From: Cristatella mucedo
Taxonomy: Eukaryota > Bryozoa > Phylactolaemata > Cristatellidae
Reading direction: 5' to 3'
Length of the DNA: 64,000 bases
Assembly: GCA_009760855.2 (NCBI GenBank)
Contig: WPIO01000027.1
Location: 718,501 to 782,500 of the forward strand
The position numbers and the translations under genes are program-made. The notes beneath the pieces were generated by a model, which was not told the origin of the DNA, did not search any database, and saw only the letters and a program-made list of their open reading frames with translations. The stretch's first letter is position 1; the number at the start of each line of letters is the position of its first letter. This document shows, piece by piece, positions 12,061-23,430 of the stretch.

Positions 12061-12937
12061 CCGGGCGACGCTTTCCCTAGGCACTGCTACTGTGGTGCCA
12101 AGTTTCCTACCCGCGCCATGTCTCGGACCTGCGTGAGGTCACAGCATACCTGCTCGTCACAGGCCGATATCACCTTCGTGGCTTGTGGTGCTTCGCATGT
12201 CTTTGCCTGGTTGCACACCGTCGGCAACTGGCAAAACATCACAGCTATCTCCACGTGCCACACTGTGGCATTGTGGAAAACCGTTGTCGGCGATTAGTGA
12301 TGCTGCCTCTGGTCTCGACTAAGGTCGCCCTCTGTGCGACAAGCTTTCGCTGCTCTGAGAGCTCCGAAGTCGTACTTTACCTACCCTGCTAGCCTTTGCT
12401 ATCACTAAAGCCTCACGAAGCTGATACTAGTCATCTTCGATTGTCGTTGGCAAGTAGGAGTGGACAGAAAATGCACTTCCTTCCATTAACAGGGGTGAGT
12501 ACTTATCCGGACAGTGGAATTGACACTATACAGCTCGAGCTTCCACTCCGTGTCAACCAGTCAATTTCCATAGTCATCACCCACTTGAAATAGCTCAAGC
12601 AACATCGTTGCTGGCCACAGCAGCTGCCGAAAATAGCTTGGGGTTTGATTATCGTCACGAACGGCACTGAACGCTAGCCAACGAGAAACACCACCACCAG
12701 TTTAATCCACTACCCACGGAACACAACTCTCTTTGCCCCTCTCACCCACCAGAGTGCCACTACTCCCTTGTCTCATCAATCTCTAATAGCAAGCCCTGAG
12801 ACCATACTACATCGAGTGTTAGGTCCTGCTCGTACAAGGATTAGGGCCAGTGCCATCAATTAAACGCAACCACACTTGCTAAGACGAATTCCGGGATGCC
12901 AATCAACCGAAGATAAATCCATTTCTAGTGTCGGAGG
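12061..12937. other. GC-richer foreign segment, unrecognised
   Basis: This lies between the LINE and the second half of NPC2 C2 exon 1 and has no counterpart in copies A or B, so it is part of the inserted DNA. Base composition is visibly richer in G and C than its surroundings. A short plus-strand peptide near 12085-12135 has closely spaced Cys residues (CYCGAKFPTRAMSRTC) that faintly recall a retroelement nucleocapsid finger, but no protease, RT or integrase motif follows. It may be the 5' part of the LINE or a separate decayed element. Confidence 0.4.
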
Positions 12938-13260
12938 TTTACTGGTTACTCCAGGTAACAGCTTAAGAAAGTGCGTTTAATTTTGAAAGTGCAGCGGGTG
13001 GGCTCAATCTGATTTCAAGTTTCTGATTAAGTGAAATGCGATAAATAGATAGATAGCTGCAATGCAGCAGCACCATTGTATAAATTGTCTGTTTATACAG
13101 TACTAGGATCCCACAGCTGAAGGATGATTTCCATCGACATTCAGCATTCACCTCCGTATTTTCCTGCACTAACCAAAGAAAAAAAAGCCACGATTGCTGC
13201 AGCATTCAGAGAAGATAGGAAAAACCATGTGCTACCTTTTCTACAGTTTAGGATGTTGAC

Positions 13261-14740
13261 GTAAAAACATATAACAGGAGGTGGTTGGAGCATTCATCGC
13301 AAACCTCCAAGCACTAAGGAAATGTGCATAATACATTTTACCATTAAATGACAATAAAATATTATGGTTTAGGCTATGCTGAGTAAGATTGTTAACATCG
13401 CCACACTTTTATATTTGACATAGGAATATTCCAGGAATTGCAAATCACTGCCTTCGTGACATTGCTTTTCTATTTAGAAAGCGGTCATTCTTAGGCAGCC
13501 ATTTTGAAAGTTCCTAGGTAAGAGCATGGAGACCAATGGCAATCCTGCGGCTCTGTAATCTTATCATTTCAGTGCTCATTCTTAAGGTAATATCAAAGTG
13601 GCTACAGCCGCACTTTGTTGCTTATTTGCGTTAAACTCAAGCAAGGGCGCTGAGTGACTAATTTATCCGATGGCAAGCTGGCTTGATGCAGACAAATGGT
13701 CAGGTCTAACGTCCAGACAAGTGGCTGCTGCAAATTCCCTCCAAAATTCCATCCAACCCCAACCACACTAACGAATATTGCAAAAGATAGAACAACTTGT
13801 TTGCAAACCAATAAGGACAATAATGGCTGGCAGGTTGGCATGGTAAAATGAAAGGAGTGCACAAACATAAGGGCTTATGGAAAAACAGCCCCTCAAAGCA
13901 GAGACAAGCATAAGCATAAGCACTGTAAAAACGTACCTACTGGATTGCTTAAAAATAAGGTTGAGGCATGCTGGTTTAATATATTTATTTTTAAAATGCG
14001 TTATAAAAAGAGGACAAACACAGTCAAGCTTAGATCAAACTACGATTAATTCAAGCTTTTAAAAATAATTTGAAATGGTACATGCTAGTACAAGGAATGA
14101 GTACATCATAAAATTGTAGCCAATTTTAAATTAGATGCTCAGGTTGCATGTTTCGGTGAACTCCCAATCTTATTAAACACGCATCGTATGGTAAACAAAC
14201 CTACTAGTTTCTCTCGCTGAACCGTCACTTTAAATTTAGCCCTAGTGCTTGGTGAACAAATCAGTTAAGCTCAACTCCAATTCTCACCGAACTGTGCTGA
14301 CTGGCCTTTCTCCATCACACCTATATCACTTGCTGCTGCACTTGTTGCCTATTCCTGGCTTCCTGAGGTTCTCTAGCCACCGTAAACTAGTTTTTTAATT
14401 ACTTAGCTGACGAGAAATAAAATGCCCAAGCATTTGCCCTACAAATCCTGGAGCACGATACTTGTGTGTAACATGCTTACACACCGACGTCATGTCTCAC
14501 CCTATCCACTTCTCACCGCCTTTTTCAAGCGATACTTAGCTGGCATCTTCAACTTACTCATCCTCCAGACTTCAACTGAAACTAAACCGTGGTGCTAAAG
14601 TTGTCTTGGCTACAAGGTGGGAGGTTTATTAGCCGATATGTTTTCACTGAAGACAAATTAGTCTTGGTGTGGCTGCAAAACGACTCTCAAGCACCACACT
14701 TTAGGTACACTAGAATAATTGGTGAATCAGTGAGAGAGAC
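13261..14740 (+). repeat. Unit D start: direct-orientation blocks
   Basis: No gene recognised. CCTCCAAGCACTAAGGAA near 13305 matches 51.26 kb. The stretch 13435-13640 (GCAAATCACTGCC, then GTTGCTTATTTGC) matches 39.7-39.9 kb, 19.15 kb and 36.95 kb. The stretch 14640-14740 (TTAGTCTTGGTGTGGC) matches 40.84-40.90 kb and leads into a GA tract in both places. This is the first block in the A/B orientation. Confidence 0.65.
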
Positions 14741-14776
14741 AGAAAGACAGACAGATAGACAGGCAGACAGACAGTG

Positions 14777-14849
<73 letters not shown>

Positions 14850-15024
14850 GAGAATGGCAGGGAGAGGAAGAGAGAGAGTGAGAGAGAGACTGAGACAAGG
14901 ACAGACAGAGAGACGGAGAGAGAGAGACAGCGAGAGACAGAGAAAAAACATAGAGACGGACATGGAGAGAAAGAGAGAGTTAGACAGAGAGCAACAGAGA
15001 GATGGAGAGAGAGAGAGAGAGAGA
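14777..15024. repeat. GA-rich microsatellite
   Basis: An almost pure (GA)n run at 14780-14850 is followed by imperfect GAGAGACAGA repeats to 15024. It sits at the same position in the unit as the GA tract at 40949-41440. Long reading frames over it (Arg-Glu on plus, Ser-Leu on minus) are artefacts of the repeat. Confidence 0.95.
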
Positions 15025-15516
15025 GCAAGCTACGTGCTCAGGCAATAATTAGCGACTAAAACGCGTTAGAGTAGCACACTATTTTGTCGTAATAAGTTAT
15101 TGGAGGTTGTGGTTATTAGCATTTGCAGCAGACCTCAAAGCACTGCGAAAATTGGAAACATCAATTTTACCATTACATGACATTCTAAGAATTAAACTTA
15201 GGTGACATTGAGTTAGCCTGGCCTCAGAAATCTTAAAAATGGAGGATAGCAAAAGGGCGATTGCTTAAAGGCATAAACAATTTCAAGCACCAATATACAA
15301 GTACCGGACAAATGAGTGCACTACGAAAATCAAGTTGGAGCTATTTTTAGGCTGCTTAGCTTGCATGCAATTTCTGGTATGCTATAACACTGGGCTTGGA
15401 CGACATTTGGCCGCAGCCGAATTAAAGGGGTTCAACTAGTTCTTCAAATCCAGAATTCACAAATCTTTTTAACACACCTGTATGTATGTATGTATGTATA
15501 TATATATATATATATG

Positions 15517-15589
<73 letters not shown>

Positions 15590-16550
15590 GCGCGAGCATA
15601 AAAATATAAATATATATATATATAACTTTGTTTCCTAGTTGCTTCAAACTTTAACGAGGCTGCTTCGTGACCAATTTTTGCGATGGCAAGCTTGCTTTAC
15701 AAAGAAAGATGTACATGCTTAGAATTGTGGCCTAGAGGCTACAGCAATCGTACCTCAAATTACCTCTAACCCAGATTTAGCTATAGACTATCAGTATTGA
15801 GAGCAAAATTGGTTAGTAGAACAGTACGCAAAATACTGGTTGGCAGGTTGGCAATGCTAAAGGACAGGAGGGCACCAACATGGGGGCACATGGGTAAAAC
15901 ATTTAAAACAAACTACCACGTAAGCTTGCACGTTAAAATCCTGCTGACTCAATTGCTCAAAAACATGGGTTACGCATGCCGATTCAAAATATGTTTGTTG
16001 TAAGAGTATGTTAAAAAAAGAGGACGTACACAGTAAAGATCACGTACAGCAAAAGCTAATTCCAGTGTTTGATAATAACTTCAACTAGTACAAGCTACTA
16101 TAATAAGTGTTGATGTCCTAAAGAATGTAGCCTATTTTTAGATTAAATGCACAGGCTGCATGTATCAGAGAACGCAATCTCTTTCTGAATGATCATCATT
16201 TAGTGAAAAGAAGCTACCAGTTTGTCGTGCATTCAATCCGACTACTAAGAAGCCCAAACGAGATGAATAGACAGTCATTTCAATACGGTAATTGAATGGC
16301 CGTCTGAAATACGCAATCTCTATTATTCAAAGCCCATGTGTTATTACTGAATTCTGGGCTTTGCCATGCATGAAATCTTTTTGTGTGAATTACGATGCAG
16401 GGTGGTCACCAGTCAGCTGCCGTGAGTCGTCTGCTTGATGCTGCATTTCATTAGCACACAACTTGCATTCTGACCCTGTGCATGTCACCCCTAACCATGT
16501 TATTCATGTTGTTTAGCAAGCAAGATATAACCCACCATTCAATTGCATTT
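15025..16550 (+). repeat. Unit D, middle blocks
   Basis: No gene recognised. TTTTAGGCTGCTTAGC near 15342 and CGACATTTGGC near 15400 match 18.57, 36.37, 39.25, 51.47 and 54.34 kb. The stretch 15640-15690 matches the 13.62-kb block again. D therefore contains repeated sub-blocks about 2-3 kb apart. Confidence 0.6.
15481..15625. repeat. Compound GT/AT microsatellite
   Basis: TGTATGTA repeats, a TA run, a (GT)n run at about 15528-15578 and a second TA run make a compound tract. The Tyr/Thr/His reading frame on the minus strand is a repeat artefact. Confidence 0.95.
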
Positions 16551-16640
16551 CCCTTAGCAGCAAATATAAAGCGCCTAGAAAAATATTGAGTTCTGTGAGG
16601 GCATTTTTTAAGTGCATTATTATTATTATTATTATTATTG
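16551..16640 (+). mobile_element. 5'-truncated LINE 3' tail with (ATT)n
   Basis: AAAGCGCCTAGAAAAATATT through GTGAGGGCATTTTT and AAGTGCATTATTATT matches the 3' terminus of the LINE at 10846. Only about 90 bases are present, ending in eight ATT units. Confidence 0.8.
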
Positions 16641-17839
16641 CAATTGCTCAGGCATGCCTGGCCTATAGTTGAAAAGGTTAACCTGCTAACCATTACTAAC
16701 TGTTATTCTTCCAGCTGCACTGTTAGAAAATCACCACCATGCTGAATGTCTACTCTACTGGTGCAATACAGAAGACTCGCTGTTTTCCGTATGAAAACAA
16801 GTGAGCTATTTGCTATTCAGAAGAATGGAAGCAGATAAGCAAGAGTTTCGTCATAGCAACCTGCCATAATCGTTTGCCGTTTTTATTCAAGTTGATGGTA
16901 CGAGAGAGCACCTGCTCGTGACCAAAATATTCAGCACACATTTCGCTGTAGATGGTGGGACGCATCATTCCAACCTGCACCGGGCAACGCGGCTCGCAAC
17001 TCCTTGGGAGATTGTTGCTCTACTTTGGTTTGGTGCCTTTAGCCAGCTGACCGACAGCCAGTGCTGGTATATACGTGGCGGCATAGCTGTTCTCTATTAG
17101 CCAAGCTGAATATGACACATGTCATGATTTTAATAACTTACACAGCGATTACACCAACGTTGTCATAGGCTTCGCTCTGTATTAGCGAATATTAATTTTA
17201 AAACTAGTATAAGCTGTAATCGCTCACGGTGTAATCGAGCTAACTATAAATTAGGTATGTAAAAATTAGCCCCGAAGTAATTTAGTGATAGGTGATTGTC
17301 TTAGTATTAGTCATAGGTGTAGCAAAAATAACATAACCGATGGGGTTCAAGACGTACCTCAGAAACCGGCTGTTCGATGGATGTTGGCAGTTGTGTTGTA
17401 GCTCCCGACAACAGCTGCATCCAGCGCGTGAATGCAGCCAGATCTTACAATTAAAAGAACAGATCAACATTCCAGCCAAAGAAAAACTATGTTTTTCAAA
17501 AAAGTATGTCAGCGAATGTTACTGGTTAGGCTCTGTAATTATGAATTCAGTCATCTTAAGTCACAGCAAAAAAGCATTTCTAGCTAACCATGTGGCTTTG
17601 GCTATTTAACATTTCAGTTTCCACGACGGTCAGAAATACTAAGCCCGCTATCAAAGTACAAATTTATGTAGCATGGGAGTTTTTATTTGCTAGGTTCCAG
17701 CTTTTGTTAATGCGAGAATCTCTCTTCCTATGCATGCAGTACAGTGCTTACCTCTATAAGTAGCTGCACATGTAAGTGGCATACCCTAAATTTTATTAAA
17801 TGCTACTGCTCTTAAGTATATGTACATGATTCATGATTG
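16641..17839 (+). repeat. Unit D blocks with two exon-like modules
   Basis: The stretch 16860-17105 (TTTGGTTTGGTGCCTTTAGC, then GCCAGCTGACCGACAGCC) matches 35.15-35.29, 37.6-37.7, 49.93-50.1 and 52.7-52.8 kb. The stretch 17380-17450 is the minus-strand exon-like module (see finding). No complete gene is visible. Confidence 0.6.
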
Positions 17840-18256
17840 AGTATAGTACATGACATTTAGAAAAATTCGGCTGAAAGTTGGAAGACTTGACTGTGGAGCT
17901 GATGTGGTCGTCCAATGAGAGGTCATTTTGTAACATGACACCTATATTTCGAGTTGATTCAACCGGAGATATGCTAGCAGAGCCCATTTTGAGGGTCAGC
18001 CTTTCCAATTTTCGAAACGCGGTGGGTTCGCCCATAACTAGTAAGTTAGTTTTATCATCGTCTAGTTTTAGAAAATTTTCTGCCATCCATGTGCTGATGT
18101 CATCAATACATGCAGCAAGTGAGTTGAGAAAATTCGAGGTGCTCGAAGGTCGGGAGGGATCTAAGCAAATGTACAACTGAGTGTCATCCCCATAGAAGTG
18201 ATAGCCTAGATTGTGCGTGGCAATCACTTTTAACTTGAGGAATGCATCGCTTCTGA
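17840..18256 (-). mobile_element. L2/CR1-type LINE RT fragment
   Basis: On the minus strand the peptide contains LGYHFYGDDTQLYICLDPSR near 18210-18150, the RT catalytic box with its Ala changed to Gly (FYGDD). It continues with WMAENFLKLDDDKTNLLVMG and the VESTRNIGVML block, and fades into a thumb region near 17870. A run of about 150 codons is open. Flanking sequence is unit DNA matching 35.84 and 36.05 kb, so the LINE replaced or split that block. Same family as the LINEs at 1105 and 10846. Confidence 0.9.
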
Positions 18257-19694
18257 GCAAACAAAAAAGTACGTAAAAAAACTACCTGTTTTTTAACTAG
18301 AGACTTGTTGTCGCAATTTATTAATAGAGGTGGCCATGTGTAGCATTCCTAATATTCCTTCGAGCACTGTAAAAATTTGAAATATCACCATTACCAGTAT
18401 ATCACATTGTAACATTAAAACTTAAGCTACATTGAGTTAGCCTGGTCCTACCAATCTTAAAAAGTTGAGGACGACAGAAGAGACATTTCTAAAGTGCGTT
18501 TACGAAAGCAAGTAACGATTTAAAGCTGCAGGACAAATGAGTGCAACAAACTACTAGGGTCATTTCAGGCTGCTTAGCTGGCTCGTACTTTGGGGTAAAA
18601 GCTATAACACTGGGCTTCGACGACATTTGGCAGCAGCCGAAAGAAGTTGTTTTACTATCGCTTCAAATGCAGATTTCGTACGACAGTTTGACGTCTGTCC
18701 ATATGTAGCCCATTCAGGGCTTTAACTGGGTTCGTCTTTTGTTTAGTGTACCTTGTTTGCAGCGACGGAAGTAGCTAGTGCTACTAATCAGCATCTTAAC
18801 TAGACAGCTACTGGGAGTCGTCCTTATTCCAGCTTACATTTTTCTTGGAATCGGCACTAAGTGGCTGCAACTTGTAGCCGAAACCGGAACTCGTCATCAG
18901 GTGTACTTGTAATTTCGAAAATACACTGACTGGGTCTGAGCTCAATGCAGTTTCTTGATCCTAGCTTTATCCTATAATGATCGCGGCAATTTTACTGATT
19001 GCCTCTGACACCGGAATTGCTCCAGGTTTAAAAAACGCTTCCTTGGTGATACCATTCTTGTGTAAAGATCGATGTAATTATTTAGCCGCATTTTGCAAGT
19101 TCCTAAGGAGTATCAAAACAGACCAATAGTGGTCTGGTGGTTTTATGATGTAAACATTTTAGTGCTAATTTCTAAGCCAATATCGTAGTCGTTCCAGAGG
19201 CACTTTGTTGCTTGTTTTCTTTAAACTTAAACAATGCTGCTTCCTCAAAAATGTGCACGGTGGCAAGCAGGCTTGATACAGATATAAATACGGGCTTAAT
19301 AGCGTAGACCAGAGATAATGTCAAACGTCCTTTAATTTAAGCTTCAACCCGGCTTAGCTAGGAAGTATCACTGTAGACAGCAAAATGAGTTCCCAGAACT
19401 ATAAGGACAAAACTAGCCAGCGGTTTGGCACTGTCCTAGGACGAGAGCACGAACATGCCGGTGAAGGTAAAACCATATGTCAGAGCAAAGTGACCATTAA
19501 GTTCGCACGCTAAAATCCTGCCAAGTCAATAGCTCAAAAAATTGCATCAAGTCTTGTAGATTCAAAATCTGATTACAGTATGAGTAGGTTTGAAAAGTGG
19601 ACGTGCACCGTATTGATCACATCCAGCTATAGTTCATTCCAATTTGTTGAAATATTTTGAATTGGTACAGACTTATACAATAGGTGACACTTGT
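18257..19694 (+). repeat. Unit D, last blocks
   Basis: No gene seen. It matches 36.06-37.4 kb and 51.18-52.6 kb in order: ACTAGAGACTTGTTGTCG, TTTCAGGCTGCTTAGCTGGC, TTGGCAGCAGCCGAAAGAAG, then CACTTTGTTGCTTG and GTCAAACGTCC. At about 19.69 kb it joins the NPC2-containing part of unit A. Confidence 0.7.
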
Positions 19695-20010
19695 GTGAGT
19701 TGCTTTCAAAATCTCACCGAGCCTCCAAAGCCTTTCCGAATTCTTTCTAACAGTTCTCGTTGGTTAGGCTTCCCGACTTTGGGAAAATGAGTACAGGGAT
19801 GTGAACTACTCCAGTTGTGTGGCAGAGCCCTGACTACCCACTGCTTCGGCAACAGGCTGTATTTTTAGGACACACTTTAAGTAACTTTTAGATAGCAGTT
19901 CAGGACAAATTATAAATTCAGCAATAGCCCATGAAATCTAATATGCTTGTCACGCAATGCCCGTTAACACAGTGAACTGTTGCTTGTACATTTATTTTAA
20001 GATGAAAGCT

Positions 20011-20154
20011 TTTATTGACGAGGAACTTGAAACATTTCTAAGTTAGCATCTAGGATGATGCCGGCTTTAATTTTAGCATTCTTGGGGGAGGAATTCTGAC
20101 ACATGCAACGGTTGATCCATCGCTGACCACAAGCTCTGCTTCCGCAATACCTTC
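20011..20154 (-). pseudogene. NPC2-like copy A, exon 4 cut off by an LTR element
   Basis: Last exon of copy A, separated from exon 3 by 9.1 kb of retrotransposon. Reading down from 20154 it begins GAAGGT and encodes EGIAEAELVVSDGSTVACVR, the end of an ML domain with the last conserved Cys. Copy B then reads IPAQIC and stops. Here one extra base in a run of C shifts the frame and the sequence reads through. AATAAA lies at 20011-20016 on the minus strand. The first bases of the exon lie on the far side of the element at 29274-29280, next to the acceptor TTATTTGCAG. Confidence 0.85.
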
Positions 20155-21018
20155 TGCACTGGGTTAGCTCTCAGGTTAGCAGCGATATTAGCCCTGGCCT
20201 TAGTGAATCTGACTAGGGCACCTGGAGCAACCCGTAGCGGGTGTACAAGCCAAAAAGATTCAGGTAGGGGACACATTAGTTAACCGGGAGCGAAGCGAGG
20301 CGTCAGTTTGACAGCGACATCCGCACAGGTTAGAATACAGCTTGGTCAGACAAAGAGCGGGCAGGACGTGGACCGAATGCTGTACTTCATTAGACAAAGA
20401 GCGAAAGGACGGCAAGCTGGCGGTGGAGCCATCTAATAAATTGCCAGCTTTAACAAATAGGCCGAGGACGGACACCGAGAGCTAGGGTCCGAAAAAATAG
20501 CAGCTACGCTCAAGGTCGAGATGGCAGAGAGAGAAAGAGAGAGTGAGAGAGAGAGAGACAGAGAGAGAATATAAACGAGAGGACCGACATAGCTCAAGGC
20601 TGCAGCTTCGGTAGTCGATCCGAGACTACGCCTCGAGAGCACGAGAGTCGAACATACTGGGACGAACAGCTACGTGCAACTTACACTGCTCGGTTGTGTT
20701 CTGTCGGCTACTCAGTTAGCTGCTCATTTTTTGAGGTGCTGTAGCGGTCCGCCTTCGCGGTCGGGATTACTGCTGGCGATGCAGGCGTGTGGTGGCTTAT
20801 TGGAGTCGGGCTTCGAGAGTTCTCACGCAGTTTACTCCGTCGGTCCGGTGTGAGCCGCGTAAAGCACTTGCACCGGCGCGTAACCACTACTAACAGGCCC
20901 ACAATAAACTATTGCTTGCGGCACCATGTTGTGGCCGGTTGTGCTTTAACCGTGCTGCAGCTCTGCACTACACCGTCCAACGGCAGAGAGCCGGGAGACA
21001 AACTTCTGGGCGGTTACA
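20155..21018 (+). repeat. 5' LTR of E1 (864 bp)
   Basis: It aligns end to end with 28452-29273. Landmarks are AGCAACCCGTAGCGGGTG, CGAGGCGTCAGTTTGACAGC, CTAATAAA (possible poly(A) signal near 20432) and CGGTTACA at the end. A GA-rich tract at 20521-20570 is absent from the 3' LTR and explains most of the length difference. Confidence 0.93.
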
Positions 21019-21020
21019 TT

Positions 21021-21038
21021 TGGTGACCCTGCTTTTGG
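21021..21038 (+). other. Primer binding site of E1 (tentative tRNA-Trp)
   Basis: Two bases after the LTR, TGGTGACCC begins. Nine bases match the complement of the 3' end of animal tRNA-Trp, after which the match decays. TGG is expected because it pairs with the tRNA CCA end. The tRNA assignment rests on memory of the tRNA-Trp acceptor stem. Confidence 0.55.
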
Positions 21039-21075
21039 CTCGGAACGCTTGCAAGCTTCTAGATTGGACAAGAGG

Positions 21076-22660
21076 ATGGCGTCACTTGACCGCTCGGAGC
21101 TATTGAATACCTTCAGCCGAGCGTTCGACGTCATGCAGTCGACCCTAAACGACCGCGCTATTTTCGCATCGCTTATCCGCGATCTAACGGAGCGTGTACG
21201 TGTGCTTGAGGAAGAGAATGCGCCGCTGCGCACGGCGGCTGATTCAAGGGTTGGCCGCAACAGCGCCGGCACACCAGCCGGGTCGGTAGCCTTACCGCCG
21301 ACCTGCACCCGGCAGCTGAGCGGCGCCGCCCACCCACAGTGCTTCATTCGCCGCAGCACGCGGTCGGACTGACGCCGCGTCCGGAGGGGTCCGCTCCGCC
21401 CGCCGCTTTGCAACCCGCTGCGGGTTACGCCCCATACACTGCGGCCTACCAGGCAGGAGTTGCTCCGACGCACGCCGCACACGCCTCGCCCGCTGAGGCA
21501 GCCATCTTTTTCCCACCCTCACCTTTTTCCGCTAACCCTGTTTCCGGTGGCGCACTAATCCATACGCGGCCGGGCCAAGCAGAATGTGTACAGGCTCGCT
21601 CGGGTACTGCCCCTACCTTCGCACCAGCGGCTGACGCAGGCAAAGGGCCGCTCCGACTGGTCACGGTCCAGCACGATGAGCTGGCTCGGCACAAGGCTGA
21701 GCCGGTATTGCCAAGCCAAATCTTCGTAATACCAGCGCCCTCAGAGGCGTTTGACAGAGCCTAGAGGCCCAATCGCTGTAACTTGCCCCATTCCGGGGGG
21801 GGCCTGACGGAGTCCTTTCCACGGTGGATCAGCGATTATGAAGTGTTCTCCAGGTCCTGCTGATGGTCTCCGGACATCCAGCTACTGCGCTTGCGCGCAT
21901 ACTTTCGCGGCCGAACTCTTGACGTATATCGCTCGGTCTATGAACGGCTCTGAGCTGAGCCGGGCCAACGTTGTACATTCGAGAAGATGAAAGTTATACT
22001 GGTGCGGACGTTCCCTTGCGGCGTGCGTCGCGATGCTGTTCGCGGGCCCTACAAGGTTGTCGCCAGGGTGCTGCACAAAGCGTTTACGACTTCTATAGGC
22101 ACCTTGTAGAGACTGTCGTCGTCGCTTACCCTACTACTCCGCAGGCGGACCGTGACGCAATGGTCCTCTTGTTGTTCGTTGGGGGCCTGTATCCTGAGAT
22201 TAGTGGCGCCGTCTTTGCCAAAGACTGTGCCTGCTTAGACGAGGCCCTAGCTTTCGCGGATGGATTCGAAGCCAACCCGCGCTTCTTTAGTCGCGGGGCT
22301 GCTTCCGCCGCGCACGCCGGTGACCAAGGTCGCCAATGCCCACACGGAATGAATAGGGCCCCTGTTTCGCGCGAAACAGAGTGTCAGGTGGGTGCATTGG
22401 CCGGGCAAATGACCCAAGTGTGTGACCTACTTGCCGAGGGAAAGAGAGAGAACTTCAACCCCACCCGCGGGCAATCGTACGAGCCCCGCCCGGCGCAGCT
22501 TAAGCCCTTTAATTCTTCAACGGGCTTCCATACCAAGGAAGGCCGACCCCTCTGTAGGATTTGTTCCAAACCAGGCAACACCGCTGGTAACTGCCCACAG
22601 GCCGACCTAACTATCCGGTGTAGGCCATTCGCATGCACACAACAGTCGGGGGTCCGATGA
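21076..22660 (+). pseudogene. gag: E1 gag, broken
   Basis: Capsid/nucleocapsid gene in at least three frames. The start (21076) encodes MASLDRSELLNTF with a helical heptad-like stretch LIRDLTERVRVLEEENAPL. A Pro/Ala-rich region follows to 21764. The capsid core appears from 22070 (SVYDFYRHLVETVVVAYP, then ADRDAMVLLLFVGGLYPEI). A single zinc knuckle near 22551 reads CRICSKPGNTAGNC, where the usual His is Asn, so zinc binding would fail. Frameshifts lie near 21340 and 21770, and stops lie between 21770 and 21970. Confidence 0.85.
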
Positions 22661-23034
22661 CCGGGTGCAGGCTGCCGTGGGTCACAGAGATGGCTGGGCG
22701 GAAGCAGGACGTGGCAGGCAGTTCCATTACGAGTCGGCTGATCAAAGCCCTAGCGAGCCAGTATGCTACAATCCAGGTCGTTCCCCTCCACACCTTTCGG
22801 CCTGCAGACCTCATGGGCCGGAATCTTCCTGTTCTCTCGGTGCCAGTGGGTATGCGAACTACGCTTCGGCTGGGTGGATACCCTCGACTGGCGTTCAGAT
22901 CCACCCCATGGCTGGCCAGGCATCGGAGAGTGGTTTCTGTCGTGATGCTGCAGTTTTTGGGATGCTCGGTCGACACCGTCACTACAGGAGTGACTAGCAC
23001 GGGCTCGGATTCGGCATGAAGCCGTGGACACCGT

Positions 23035-23430
23035 GTCCTCAGCCCCACACACCATCGTGCTGGTGAAGGTGAATGGTGTGCTGTTCAATGGACTATAGGA
23101 AACCGGTGCAAATATTTCCTTGATATCGGCCTCCCTCGCCCAACGGCTGGGTCTCCCCTTATCGATGGGAATTGCTCGGGCCTCCAGTATTTTGGGCTCT
23201 TCCCTGCCTATAATCAGGGCCGTGACAGCGAGCGTGCAAGTGGGAAGCATCACCCACCGCCACGAGCACCAATTCTATGTCACCACCGAGTCTCTGCAAC
23301 CGCTGCTGCTGGCTACCGACTTTCTTTCTACCCTACCGACCGTCACGTACGACTATAGGCACGGAGCCGTACAGGTGGGTGACCACCGGCTACCGCGGGC
23401 AGGTCCCTCTGAGGCTGCACCTCCTCAGCG
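23035..23430 (+). pseudogene. E1 aspartic protease, broken
   Basis: Retropepsin-like domain that would cut Gag-Pol. TIVLVKVNGVLFNGL is followed by a stop and ETGANISLIS, so the catalytic DTGA has become ETGA. It continues with SLAQRLGLPL and closes with LLLATDFLS near 23310, equivalent to the usual hydrophobic-G-DFL flap-end block. The region 22660-23035 between gag and protease has no clean frame. Confidence 0.8.

Larger units (their letters stand above)
10705..13200 (+). pseudogene. NPC2-like ML-domain gene, copy C2 (broken)
   Basis: Promoter-proximal sequence from 10705 aligns with that of copy B, but the TATATATA box reads TAAATGTA here. An ATG at 10807 corresponds to the B start, and exon 1 runs to about 10845. 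About 2.1 kb of foreign DNA follows, containing a minus-strand LINE. Exon 1 resumes near 12938 (TTTACTGGTTACT, then TTTAATTTTGAA near 12977). Intron 1 ends in a recognisable CTAG acceptor at 13090-13093. Exon 2 (about 13094-13201) has an in-frame TGA after three codons, and its donor GT has become AT. No exon 3 or 4 follows, because the unit ends at the orientation switch near 13.2 kb. Seen: a collinear alignment with copy B. Inferred: pseudogene. Confidence 0.85.

Noticed and set aside
15444-15647. Tyr/Thr/His-rich frame
   Set aside because: Pure GT/AT microsatellite translation.
16918-17100. 60-codon frame ending at the CTGACCGACAGCC block, also seen at 37522-37722 and 52628-52834
   Set aside because: The block is one of the unit repeats. 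Frames differ between copies, so I do not call a gene.
20946-21522. Overlapping minus-strand frames over the E1 LTR end and gag
   Set aside because: Shadows of the GC-rich gag region with no independent support.
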